Made by a program: the position numbers and the translations under genes. Below are positions 13,601 through 34,047 of a stretch of 64,000 nucleotides of DNA, in pieces. Positions within the stretch are counted from its first letter, which is position 1; the number at the start of each line of letters is the position of its first letter. Location: NCBI RefSeq assembly GCF_051106095.1, contig NC_135789.1, positions 18,163,501 to 18,227,500 on the forward strand, written 5' to 3'. Origin of the DNA: Pogona vitticeps. Its lineage: Eukaryota > Chordata > Lepidosauria > Squamata > Agamidae. The notes under the pieces are model-generated. The model searched no databases. It was not told where the DNA came from and worked only from the letters and a program-made list of their open reading frames with translations.

Positions 13601-14183
13601 AAGTGTCTTTTTGGGATTTTTAATATTTCAGATCTTCTCCTCCTTCGAAACGTATGTCTAAGGATTTGGCACACATTCTTCTTTCTGCAGGCAGCAAATC
13701 ATGAGTATTGTGATATACTCGCGAAGGCTTTCACGGCCGGGATCTAATGGTTGTTCTGGGTTTTTCGGGCTCTTTGGCCGTGTTCGGAAGGTTGTTCTTC
13801 CTAACGTTTCGCCCGTCTCTCTGGCCGGCATCTTCAGAGGACAGCACTCTGTGCTCTGGGTTGCTGTCCTCTGAAGATGCCGGCCACAGAGACTGGCGAA
13901 ACGTTAGGAAGAACAACCTTCAGAACACGGCCAAAGAGCCCAAAAAACCCACAACAACCATTGTGTTATACTCTTTACCCCCCAGAGGCCATGTGTGCCG
14001 ATGTTGTGTCCTCACCTCTCCATTTGGTCTCTCCCTCCACAGGGGGACTCTGGAGGCCCGATGATCTGCCGGGGTGTGGTGCACGGGGTCGTTTCCTATG
14101 GCTATAACAGCCCTCCTGGCGTTTACGCACGAGTTGCTTATTATCTCCGCTGGATCGAGAGCGTCATGGAGTCGAACCCATGA
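7654..14183 (+). CDS. Granzyme/chymase-like serine protease, copy 2 (complete, 245 aa)
   Basis: Exons are 7654-7714, 9716-9863, 11074-11209, 12152-12403 and 14043-14183, summing to 738 nt. All have GT-AG borders and phases 1, 2, 0, 0. The signal peptide is [20 protein letters not shown] and the pro-segment DLLRSH. The mature enzyme starts at Ile27 ([15 protein letters not shown]). Catalytic residues are His67 (MTAAHC), Asp110 (ANDMLLLK) and Ser202 (GDSGGP). Pocket residues read Asp196 (position 189), Gly216 and Gly226 ([12 protein letters not shown]), so cleavage after Arg/Lys is predicted. The 191-220 disulfide is lacking, as in granzyme B, chymase and cathepsin G. Three disulfides are inferred, and there is one NVT site. 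By family it is a secreted or granule-stored endopeptidase. The start is set by the TATA box and signal peptide. It could be an ortholog of a mammalian met-ase or chymase-locus gene or a reptile-specific branch, which I cannot decide. Confidence 0.95.
8285..8440 (+). repeat. tRNA-derived SINE with GAT-rich tail
   Basis: A head with CTCTGGCTGCGGAGCC and GGGAGTTCGAATTCCC is followed by GGCTGGACTGGATGATCTAT, a TCCCTTTCCAGC body and a (GATGAG)n-like tail. A short match to the LINE 3' end of 1070-1110 follows at about 8470-8510 in the same relative orientation as at the left edge. Confidence 0.65.
8884..9030 (+). repeat. tRNA-derived SINE, CCATAATTCAGAA tail type
   Basis: The tRNA-like head (GGGTAGCTCAGTGAGTTAGG and GGGAGTTCAAATCC) joins the CTACCTAGAAAACCCTGA and AGCCATAATTCAGAATTGAC tail. 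A second tail fragment lies at about 9225-9265. It is in intron 1 of protease 2. Confidence 0.6.
9350..9480 (-). repeat. LINE 3'-end fragment (L2-like)
   Basis: On the - strand it ends in TTGTTAGCCACCCTGAGACC followed by an A/T-rich AATAAAATAAAAT tail. This is typical of the short 3' ends of L2-type LINEs in squamates as I remember them. No coding part remains. Confidence 0.4.
11210..11580 (-). mobile_element. RTE/BovB-like LINE 3' fragment abutting the exon-3 donor, with a nested insertion
   Basis: The - strand reads [20 protein letters not shown], similar to the C-terminal end of the BovB frame at 34328-34902 (AVEDRRAWRVLIHGVTKSRT). The 3' tail rich in GTT/TGT (as seen on +) touches the splice donor of protease 2 exon 3. 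A (TTTA)n stretch with a short inverted CCCGCCTATCTGG / CTAGGCGGG block interrupts the element at about 11395-11500. Sequence with the element's character resumes after it (GGTCTTTTCCAGAGAACCC). Confidence 0.55.
12101..12144 (+). repeat. (TTCC)n microsatellite serving as polypyrimidine tract
   Basis: About 11 CTTC units end seven bases before the AG acceptor of protease 2 exon 4 (CTTTGCAG at 12144-12151). The array therefore occupies the position of the polypyrimidine tract. Confidence 0.95.
13090..13300 (-). mobile_element. RTE/BovB-like LINE 3' fragment
   Basis: The - strand translates to [34 protein letters not shown] and [12 protein letters not shown], a clear relative of the BovB-type C-terminus at 34328-34902. 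A GTTGT-rich tail ends it at about 13092. It lies in intron 4 of protease 2. Another decayed copy is near 24705-24900. Confidence 0.6.
13747..13962. repeat. Long near-perfect palindrome (arms about 100 bp)
   Basis: The left arm (about 13747-13845, containing CCTAACGTTTCGCC and GGCATCTTCAGAGGACAGCA) is mirrored by the right arm (about 13863-13962, containing TGTCCTCTGAAGATGCC and GGCGAAACGTTAGG). A spacer of about 17 bases separates them. The arms look over 90 percent identical by eye. The class is unclear: a fold-back DNA element or an inverted repeat from a Penelope-like element are possible. It lies in intron 4 of protease 2, about 80 bases before exon 5. Confidence 0.8.
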
Positions 14184-15249
14184 GAACCCGGCACAACCAA
14201 GACCTTTGATTCCCCCTTTTCAGCCTTCTGCATGATTAACAATTTGCGTGGCATTCTAACTAGCAGCTAACTACTTTTGGGGGTGCTTATAACTGTAACT
14301 ATAACGAATTACTTTTCAACCACAGGGGAAGTGTCCCAAATGATAGGAACAGATGAGTGCATGAGAGGTTTAGCCTGGTCTAGTCCTCACTTTTAGCCTG
14401 ATCTTACCTCCTACCTGTTGTAGGAAATAAAGAAGAGGACAGGAAAGGTCCCAAAAACTACCTGGTGTTCACTGGAGAAAAAGCAGGACAGAAGAGTGTC
14501 AAGCAGGGGAAAAAAACATTGTGTTTGAGTTCTTTCGTAAGTAACACTGCACAAAATATTTGCTTTTAGTTACTTTTCACCCACTGATTTAAAACACCTC
14601 TAAAAGGCATCATGAACTGGCTTGGGTTGGGTAAGTAAGTACCTTTTAGAGGTGTTTTTTGTTTAAAGTAACTGAAAGCAACTCTTTTGAGTAGTAGTAC
14701 TTTTTTTAAAAAAAATCTAACTAGTAGCTAACTACTAAGAGAGTCTTCGGAACTGTAACTGTAACTAATTACTTTCCAAAAGTAACTGCCAAGCTCTGTT
14801 TAATTCCCACCAGACCACTTCGGACTCTATTTTCCTCATCCCACTCCAGCATGTTAAAGCCCTGAAAAGTCTTTCTTATCCCATCCATTCACTTCTGCTG
14901 CCCTTTTATATGTAATGCTTGGAAATTACCAGGGATGGGGGCCAAAAAGGTAATATTTTCCCCTTCTGCTTAGACCCGGAGCTCCCAGGTCCCCAGATTG
15001 TCTGCTCTTCTAAGCCATTCTATCCACTCACCATCACTGCCCCCCTTTTTCCCTACGGGGAAATCTCTTATGCATTTCAGAAGGCGCCATCGTGATAAAC
15101 CTTGCCGGTAACCCTCTTCCTTTGATTCCAAAACTAAAGCAAAACTTTAAGAACTCCTCCTCTGTGCTAACTCCTTTGCCGACCTTTCTCTGTTGGCTGC
15201 ATCAAATTAATCATTAAAATATATATTTTTGCAATTTTTAATGGGACTC
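14184..15249. other. 3' UTR of protease 2 and repeat-derived spacer
   Basis: AATAAA at 14426-14431 is the first poly(A) signal after the stop codon. From about 14255 to 14810 there are inverted and direct copies of AGTAACT / AACTAATTAC motifs, plus an AAAACACCTCTAAAAGG pair at about 14590 and 14641. These suggest a decayed non-autonomous DNA transposon (hAT-like, uncertain). No coding exon is seen. Confidence 0.5.
14426..14431 (+). terminator. Poly(A) signal AATAAA of protease 2
   Basis: First AATAAA after the stop codon, 243 bases downstream. It lies inside or beside repeat-like sequence. Confidence 0.55.
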
Positions 15250-15253
15250 GTCT

Positions 15254-16030
15254 TGTAATTTTTCTGCTCCTGAAATGCTACGAAGTGACTTCAGAATGAA
15301 GGGACCGTAAGGCACGACATGAAACAGGCAAGAAGGACACACCTCTAATCAGATCACATAGAATGCAGTTTGGAAAGATAAAACACAGCCAGATTTATAC
15401 ATCTATGGACACGTTTCGTGTTCCCTCAAAGAATTTCTGTAAAGGAATAAGGCTGGCCAGGTTTTCCTTCACCTGGGCAGGTTATCTTGCCTTCCAATCT
15501 AGATTGGAGGAGCAAAACAGACACCACTGGGGTCACTCCTTCCACCAACAGACACAGCTGAGCTTTCGTCTCTCCTTCCCTGAGGCAAATACAACCCATC
15601 CTGTGCAAATTGAACTCTGGGCACCTGGACAGTACTTGCGACACAATACCTTTTGCTATACAAACATTATTTCCTACCACCTTGGGAGTCTCCCATTTCC
15701 ATCATGGCTGTCTGTTGACCCACCCTGTTGTAAAATTCCATCCTTCCTGTGATTCCCACTCCAATAAAGTTTGGGATTCCTTTGTAACCCCATCCCTTCT
15801 GCCAATAGGTCATGAACCACCCATTTCTCCATTTCTCCTCCCTTTCCCTTGTGTAACCCATTTTATAAAAGTCCTGGTCTTCCTGTGGATGGCGCGGTTG
15901 TTCCCGCCTACACGTGGAGGCATGGCTTCCGTCACGCTTTTTATTTAGCTAAATAAAACAGAAACCATTAGAACTCTCTCTCTCTCTCTCTCTCATCAAG
16001 ATGTATTGCCAATTAATTTTGATTTCGACA
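15254..16030 (+). mobile_element. Solo LTR of an endogenous retrovirus
   Basis: The element starts TGTAAT and ends TTCGACA, so it has TG...CA ends. It is bracketed by GTCT on both sides (15250-15253 and 16031-16034), a 4-bp target duplication. Inside are a CCAAT box (about 15800), a TATA-like TTATAAAAG (about 15863) and AATAAA (about 15953), in the U3-R-U5 order. No internal retroviral region is attached, so it is a fossil left by recombination. A 4-bp duplication fits gammaretrovirus-like elements, but the family cannot be fixed from the LTR alone. Confidence 0.7.
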
Positions 16031-16034
16031 GTCT

Positions 16035-18240
16035 AGAGGCTAGCCCGGACTCAACAGAAGATGGGTGACAGCCAGAGTAGGGGAAATCTGTTTTTTCTTT
16101 CAAGCTTCCACCCAGCAGTGCCACCGGTGAGGATTCAGAGGAGCGCCAGTCCAGGGAAAAAAGTAACTTTCAGATGCCTAGGACCCTCAGATGGGCAGAA
16201 AGGAGATGCCGATCCATTCATAGATCCCTGGGGGAGTTGTAGTAGATCACAGAGGTTGATGGGGACATTGATTTTGGAAAGGTAGAGGACGATGAATCCA
16301 CTCCCAGTTTTGCTCCAAACTAAAAGAGCCACTCAAAGGGCTGAAACCTTGCACTGTGGAAACTTCCTTTGAAAGTAAACCTGTAAACCTTTGAAAGTAA
16401 ACCCAGAATAGATTCACTGCCCCCCCAAAAAAACACATCAGAGCCACCTCCGCAAAAGGATTTTCTGTGTTTTCAGCGGAGAAGGGTTTTGGTAAGATTT
16501 TACTAAAATCAAAAAAGCTGAGGAAAAACTGGAGTCAGCGGGAGCAAGGCAAGACCTGTTTGTTGTGGTGAAGGGCTAAAAAATGTGACGTTCTGGCATT
16601 CGTCCTGTCTATGCTGAGACAGCTGGTTTGATCCAGATCAAGAAACCCCTTTGAGCTGTTCTTTCCACAGCAGGTGGATCTTTTGCAAAGGTAATGGCTC
16701 TTAATTGCCCATTCCAGAGCAAGAGGCTGATGTAATAGGGGACATATGGGCTCCGTAGTCTCCAAAAGTTGCATTTCCCATATCACGGAATCAGTGGCAC
16801 CTCGTTTCGCAACGCCATGCTCAGCAGCACAAAGTGGCTCTGGCATGCAGTGAAATCCATTCTGGGTTTGAGTCCGAACCTTGCGGGGGCTTTCTGTGGT
16901 GTAGGGCCCTATCCTCAGAATTTGGATTGTGTCTTTAAAGTCCAGGCTAAAACCCCGAGTGGATCCAATACCACCACGGTTCCACGGGTGTCCGGCTTCT
17001 TGATCTTTGTACCTGGCCATACGGGTGATGTTGGGGTTGAAAAAAGTTAATTGACCCCCCAAAATACCCCAAACCTACAAAGAACGGACATTTCCAGATT
17101 GCAAAACAATTAATCAGCATGGATTATTTCTGGATTAAAAAAAACTAAGCTGCCCTGCCCTCCAGATGTTTGGGACTACATGTCCCATCATGCTGGCAGC
17201 CTGAGCCTGCTGGCCCAAATTGTTGAGGGCATGAAGATCTAAATATTCGGCAGTGACGGGAAAGCGGAGTTCAGCCGAGGCTCTGGAGGCGGCAGAAACA
17301 AGGCTACTGTTTTTATCTGGCTTCGTCCCTGTTTCAACCCCATTGGGACCTTCAAAAAAAGCCCCCCATAAAAGAACCACTGTCTTCTCTTTAGTTGTCA
17401 ACACTTCGTGCTTAAGTCACCACCTCTCTAAGATTTACACACTGGACCCAAGGTCTCCACCATCCAGGAGCAGTCTATCTGCAGACGTAACATCCACCCA
17501 AGATTTTAAAGAAGGGTTGTGGACCAAAATGCCCCCCCCCCACGGGTGCCCTCCCTGCACACTGAGGTCCAATTCTTTGGCACAAGTTTACCTACGAGTG
17601 TAAAAAAAAAGTAACATTTGGGCTCTAAACGGGCCCAAGAAATGGGACTGGTCGAATCCCAGGAAGTGGCTGGAGGCAAAGAAAAGCCAGAAGAGAAGGC
17701 CGATCGTAGAGAGAAAGATCGAGAAGGAGAAAGGAGGCACTCTGTACATGGTAGGCAGTTAGCTCAGCATAACAAAGCTGACGGAGCCAAAGGAACAAAA
17801 TGCGCCAACCCAGCCTTCCTCACCAAAGTTCACAGAGCCGGTCCCCAAGTCCAAAAAGTGGGTCCCTGTTCACGAACCTGCTGTAGCCACTTCTCTCTTC
17901 ACCAGGAGTGGGCCTTTTATCGGGCTAATGGCTCTTCATTGTCTGTTCAAGACCCGAGCGACGTGTGCTTGTTGGGACGGTGCAATGGCCTGTCTTTGCA
18001 AGATGGACCGTGTTCTCGCCGTCCACTTCGGGACCGACTTAGCTCGCTGCCCCAGAAGAGTCTCTCCAAATGCATTCAGCTGTGTTAACCCTATAAAAAC
18101 AAACTCGTTCCAGAAGTACATGTATATAGTATTGCCAGGGCAGGACTTTTGCAAAGCTAATGGGTCTTCAAGGCCCATTCAACCTCGGAGACCTGAGGGA
18201 ATCTTGAGCAGGGGGGGGCGGAGGATGTCATAGAATTGGG
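16035..18240. other. Spacer with an unclassified dispersed motif
   Basis: No coding exon is recognised. Three occurrences of a CTTTTGCAAAG-CTAATGGCTCTT motif lie at about 16676-16713, 17911-17940 and 18144-18180. A decayed palindromic element (GGGACTACATGTCCCATCATG) is at about 17155-17250. Confidence 0.5.
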
Positions 18241-18243
18241 GTA

Positions 18244-18585
18244 AAGTAAAGGTAAAGGTTCCCCTTGACAATTTTTATCCAGTCGTGTCCGACTCTAGGG
18301 GGCGGCGCTCATCCCGCTTTTCAAGCCGTAGAGCCAGCGCTTATCCGAAGACAGTTTCCATGGTCACGTGGCCAGCATGACTAGGGAACGCCGTTTTACC
18401 TTCCCACCAAGATGGTACCAATTTATCTACTCGCATTTACATGCTTTCGAACTGCTAGGTTGTCGAGGAGCTGGGACAAAGCGATGGGAGCTCACTCCAT
18501 TGCGTGGATTCGATCTTACGAGTGCTGGTCTTCTGACCCTGCAGCACAGGCTTCTGCGGTTTAGCCCACTACGCCACTCAGCAAG
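18244..18585 (-). mobile_element. Sauria-type SINE
   Basis: On the - strand the tRNA-like head comes first (GTAGTGGGCTAAACCGCAG and a GATCGAATCC B box). The 3' end reads GTCGGACACGACTGG, then a (ACCTTT)n tail, seen on + as GTAAAGGTAAAGG. The GTCGGACACGACT motif is shared with the BovB end at 34885-34899, as expected of a SINE mobilised by BovB. The copy is full length. Confidence 0.85.
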
Positions 18586-18930
18586 TGGTCCCTCCGCCCA
18601 TCAGACTGTTGCATTCTGGGAAAACACCATTGGATGAAAGATGGCAAGCCTTTGAAGTTCTGTACAAGAGTGCCGGATTGTGGAGCTGACGAGTATTTCT
18701 AACCCTGAGCTGATTCTTACATCCGAGTCATCAAAAAAATTTTTTTTTAAAAAAAAGGGAGAGAGAGCCAGAATTCCCTTAAGCGGCAATTTGCAAGCTG
18801 GGTTTCCTTCGGCATGGAGCACTGAAAGAATGGCGTGCCTGGAGGGAAAAATGAAAGAACACCCATAAAAGGAAATCTGTGTTTCCCTCAATGCATGGCT
18901 TGATCCTTGGGAGCTCAAGTCTTTTCTTTC

Positions 18931-28938
<10,008 letters not shown>

Positions 28939-30120
28939 GGTGGTAGGGGAGGCGGGTGGCGGTCCTCCCCTGCCCTTTTCACTCTCTCTTTCTTTCTTGG
29001 GGGGGGGGAGGCATCCAGAGGAAGAATTTCAAGACTGCCGAGAAGGATCTAAAACGCCAAAGTCTGGCCCAATGCCAAGTCCACGCCGGTCAGGACTCGG
29101 ACCGGACGCCGAAGAGAGGTCAGGTTTCAGACTAACAGATCCACAGAGTTGTGGGCCTCACTTTGCAAAAATATTTGGCCGTCACGAGGCCAGAAAACGC
29201 ACCCATTGCTTGGCAGAAGCAGCCGGCGTGGAAGAACAAGGGATAAAAAACCCTCCTCTCGACTGAGGTCAGATTATGTGGCTAAATTCCTGGGGCGTTC
29301 TGCGGAAAACTTCAGCTCTGCTCGCGTCCGCACGGACCCTGCACCGCCTCTGGAAGCTGGTTTTTGAGCTCCATCCTGCTCGACGTGACTGGATTGATCA
29401 AGTTTGAAAACTTCATCTTCAGATCAAGCTTCCCCTCCCCCCCAAAAAAAGAGAGAAAGAAGATGAAAATGTCAAAACTTCAATTCCCAATGAATCTCTT
29501 AATCTCTGTGTTCTTCCTTGTGATCTTTAACAATCCACTTCATTTTATCCTTCGGTGACTTTTCTTTTTTGTCACCCACCCCCTTCGGACAAAATAAATT
29601 GTCTGCAATTAAATTCCCGTTCATTAGTCGATGGATCTGGCAATTGACAGTTGATTAATCTACCACATTCTAGTGGATTAATCTGCCCAGTTCTAAGAGA
29701 ACCACAAATCATCACAAATCTGCACGTGGGCAAAGCCAGATTTCTGAATCAAGGAACACATTTTGTTTTCTGACAGGGAATACTTTACCCCCTCTCCCCC
29801 ACACACACACAAAAGCTTCCCCTTCAAACAATTTCCCGCCGGGCAGAGTAGATGTTTTAGTCTCTCCCAGCAGGAAAAAAAAATTAAGAGACCTGTGGGG
29901 TCGGTAAAAATTAACAGATTTGTCATACATAACGTGAGCTTTCCTAGGCTTCATCTGGCTAGTTCAAGCATTGTTGAGACTGGGGGTTCTTGGCCCCCAG
30001 AAGCAACAACCTGCCTTGTCTTCTGGACTACAAAACCCATTACCCACAGCAACTGGAAGATGGAGGGTATAGTCTGAAACACCCAACTGGTGTGCCCCGA
30101 CTAACAGTGGCGCTCTGGTT
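28939..30120. other. 5' flank of GNA15, no further gene
   Basis: About 400 bases upstream of the GNA15 start are moderately GC-rich with scattered CpG. They could hold its promoter and 5' UTR, but I see no TATA box at a fitting place. The rest is AT-rich and unclassified, with a possible decayed palindromic element at about 29965-30110. Confidence 0.4.
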
Positions 30121-30126
30121 TGTCCA

Positions 30127-30472
30127 GGTAAAGGTAAAGGTAAAGGTTCCCCTTGACAATTTTTTGTCCAGTCGTGTCCGACTCTAGGGGGCGGTGCTCA
30201 TCCCGCTCTTCAAGCCATAGAGCCAGCGTTTTGTCCGAAGACAATCTTCCGTGGTCACATGGCCAGTGCAACTTAGACACGGAACGCTGTTACCTTCCCA
30301 CCGAGGTGGTCCCTATTTATCTACTCGCATTTGCATGCTTTTGAACCGCTAGGTTGGCGGGAGCTGGGACAGGCGATGGGCGCTCACTCCGTAGCGTGGA
30401 TTCGATCTTATGACTGCTTGGTCTTCTGACCCTGCAGCACAGGCTTCTGCGGTTAAGCCCGCAGTGCCACCA
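30127..30472 (-). mobile_element. Sauria-type SINE, second copy
   Basis: The structure matches 18244-18585. The tail appears on + as GGTAAAGGTAAAGGTAAAGG, followed by CAGTCGTGTCCGACTCTAGG. The tRNA-like head lies at the right end (CTGCGGTTAAGCCCGCAGTG). Full length. Confidence 0.85.
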
Positions 30473-31825
30473 CGTTTTTCCAGACAGACATTTTTTCTAG
30501 CCACTATTTCTGAAGTCTACAGAAGTCTACACCCAAAGGGTCTCATAATATGGCATGTCCCATAAGAGGAAACCAAGAGCCTAGACCTCATGATCCCGAA
30601 GCAAGGACGGCTTCCTGTTGAGTCACACCATTGAATCCGCTACTATGGAGTGACACCTTTCCGAACACCCAAAATCCGAAAGCAGGAACCGCTCCGTGAA
30701 CAGCACCAAGAGGTCCAGAACTCAGGACTTGCTAGAGGAAGTGGCAAGAGAACTAAGGGGGAGCGACAAGGACGATGGGTGCCTGGATCCGTCACAGAAA
30801 AGGGGCCGGAGACTTCAACTGTGGCTGGGAAACCACCACAGTGAGAAAGAAAGGAAAACTCAGGCATGGATACGGATAAGTTACTCAGACCATGAACAGA
30901 ATTACACACAGGCTAAGCAAGTGACAGTTCAGGATCTCAATGTATCAGGGCTGTTGTTGTTTTTTAAGTGTTTTTTAAATAATCGGAATAAGTTTTAAAG
31001 TTTATCACAAGTAAAGAAAATGGGGGGGGGGACTAGATTTTGAAACAGGGAGCTGTATTTTCTACCTGGAAAACCCCAGAAAGGGTGGCCGTAACTCAGA
31101 ACGGACGTGAGGACGACGAGGCGGCGTTGGACAGAATCCTGTCTGTACGATGTGCAGGGGCTAGTTGCGGCTCGTCCGATGAGGGGCTGGGCCATTCACA
31201 GCTGCCCCTCTGGCATGGGGCACGTCCGATTCACGAGCCACAATGAGTCGCCCCCTTATGCAAATGCCACCAGGATCCCTGCCGTTCTTTCAATTTTCTT
31301 TGTTTTCCCCCTGTTTGGAAAATAGGCACAAAACTACAGTATCTCTTCAACCAAACACATTGTTTAAAAGATCTCTGTTTCTCTCCGTCAAATCTTCCCT
31401 CCTCAGATCCATTTTGGGTAGACAGCACAGGGATAAATTTCAAAGTACTGGAGCGCATCTTGATCATTTGTATCCCCCCCCAAAAAAGGCCCCCGGTTGA
31501 ACCAGATTTGACAGGGTTTGAACCTCCTGGTGGGTCAGTTTAGAAGCCCAGGCACTCATCCTGACCCACTCAGGAGTGTTGATTCCTCCAAAGGGGAATC
31601 CCAAAGTTTTAGCAGCTCCATGGATCCAGATCAACACGCCAGCACTGGCTGTCTTCAGCTCCGCCAGAAAAAGGCGGTCTTTTGTAAAGCCAACGGCTCT
31701 TATGGCCCCACTGAAGTAACTTTGCATTACACAAGTGGCCATTCATCACAAAACTCTGTTTCGGGGGGGTGGTGGTGGTGGTGGAAATCTGTCAAACTGG
31801 CTTCAGAGAGTGTAAAGATCACGGA

Positions 31826-31827
31826 GT

Positions 31828-31878
<51 letters not shown>

Positions 31879-33235
31879 ATATGCCGCCCACACTACCCGA
31901 AGGTCTCTGGGCGGCTTACAGCATTTAAAATACAATAAAAAGGCAAAATAAAAGGGCAAAATAATTAAAATGCAATTAAAAATATATACTCTAAAAATTG
32001 CCATGAGACCCACAGCTGATATTATTTCAATTAAAAGCCTTTTGGAACAGGGAGGTTTTGACCTGGCACCGAAATGTCATCAGCGTCGGCGCCAGACAAA
32101 TCTCAGTCGGGAGGGCATTCCATAGTCTGGGGCAGCAGCCGAAAAGGCCCTTTCTCTACAAGCCCTCCCTCTTACCTCCTTAAGGGATGGCTCTTTCAAA
32201 AGGGCCCCCTGGCTAGATCTTAACTGCCAGGTAGGTTCATATGGAAAGAGGCGGTCCTTCAAGTATCCAGGGCCCAAGTTTTATATGTCAAAACAAGCAC
32301 TTTGAATTGGGCCTGGGCAGCAACTGGTAGCCAATGTAATTTATACAGAATTGGCTTGATATGTTCCCTCGCGGCCCCACCACTCACCAGCCGCGCAACT
32401 CGATTCTGGACCAGCTGCAGTTGCCAGACCGTCTTCAAAGGCAGCCCCACGTAAAGCGCATTGCAGTAATCAATACGAGATGTTACCAGTGCGTGTGTAA
32501 CTGTCATGAGACTCCGCTCGTCCAGGTAGGGACGCAGCTGGTATAATTTCCGCAGCTGAAGAAAGGCGCCTCTGGCCACCGAGTCCACCTGGGCTTCCAA
32601 AGTTAGGAGCTGCGGACCCTGTCCCTTAGGGGGAGTGTAACCCCATTCAGGGCAGGGCGAAGCACCCACTAACAGCACTTCCGTCTTGTCTGGATTGAGT
32701 TTCAATTTATTAACCCTCATCCAGTCCATTATCAGGTCCAGACACGAGTTCAGCACAGAAACCGCCTCACCTGGATTGGTGGAAAATGAGAGGTAGAGCT
32801 GAGTGTCGCCAGCATATTGCTGACTCCTCAGCCCAGACCTCCTGATGACCTCTCCCAGCGGTTTCATGTAGATGTTAAAGAGCATGGGGGACAATATCGA
32901 GCCCTGAGGAACCCCATGACATAAACGCCATGGGGCAGAGCAACTGTCCCCCAGCACCACCCTCTGGACACGGTCAGCCAGGAAGGAGCGGAACCACCGT
33001 AAAGCAGGGCCCCCAACTCCCAACCCAGCCAGCCTATCCAGAAGGACACCATGGTCGATGGTGTCGAAAGCCACTGAGAGGTCCAGGAGTATCAACAGGG
33101 TCACACTCCCCCTGTCTCTCTCCCGGCAAAGGTCATCGTACAGGGCGACCAAGGCAGTCTCTGTACCAAAACCAGGCCTGAAACCCGATTGAGTTAAAGC
33201 TCGGAAGGAAGAAGAAAGGCTAGAGGGGGATGAGC
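31826..33235 (-). mobile_element. L2-clade LINE, 5' truncated, with reverse transcriptase domain
   Basis: A single - strand frame of 297 codons from an internal Met (33152-32259) shows reverse transcriptase blocks: LILLDLSVAFDTIDHGVLLD, VPQGSILSPMLFNIYMKPL, QQYAGDTQLYLSF and NKLKLNPDKTEVL. The frame extends upstream as ALTQSGFRPGFGTETALVAL. The AFDTIDH wording and the GCCGCCCAGAGACC 3' end with a (TAAA)n tail point to L2, not CR1. The catalytic YADD reads YAGD, so this copy is inactive, although its frame is otherwise long and open. The 5' part with the endonuclease is absent. Confidence 0.85.
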
Positions 33236-34047
33236 GATGAAAACATCATCCCTAATCATTCGGAAGTGATCGGGCTTCAATCCTCCATGGCCTGGCAAGT
33301 CTACCACATGGGTCAGCTGCGCTGCCCACCCCTTAAGCAGAGGAACGGCTGGATCTGGATGGAACAGAGCTAAGCGCCTTGTGCACCTGAGAGACAGACC
33401 GGGGGGGGGGGGGGGAGAGAAGAGCAGAGAGGACAGGACCTGGCGTCTTGAGTGAACAGTCCAGCTGGAAACCCATAAATCGAAAAGAAAGATTCCCGCA
33501 ACTCATCCTTCACCTTTTCTTGGCCTTGTCGCTTCTGTACGAGAGGGAACCGGAGATCTTACGCTGCCGAAGGGAAGCATCAGCCTCGGTTCCTTCCACT
33601 GTGAGAGCAGGAAAAGCTTTCGGTGCTGGAAAGTCTCGTCCGAGGGGCCCTATCCTGTTTGGTCCACCCGAACCTGGCCCAGGCGACCCGACCCATCAAG
33701 CCGGTCCCATCCCCACCCGGTGCTTCCTTGCAAAGCGGATCAGAAATGCCAAACGACAACTCGGCGAGGCCTCCTTCCTCCTTTTAGGTCTTGCAAAACC
33801 TCCACTCTTGCTCTCTCCCTCTCTCGCTCTCTGTGTGTGGCTGTGGTTGTGTGTTTTCATGTCTTCACCACTCCCTGCTCACTTCAAAACCAGGATGTTT
33901 GTGTGCAGAAAGCTGACAAGTGAATGGCTCAATATATAATTTTGCTTTTTTTTTCTTTTTTCTTTTATGACCCTCGATCCCTCTTGTCTCCCCTTTGCCT
34001 GACAAGGACCGGCCTTGACAGGGCAGGCTTTTAAGAAAGACAACCGG

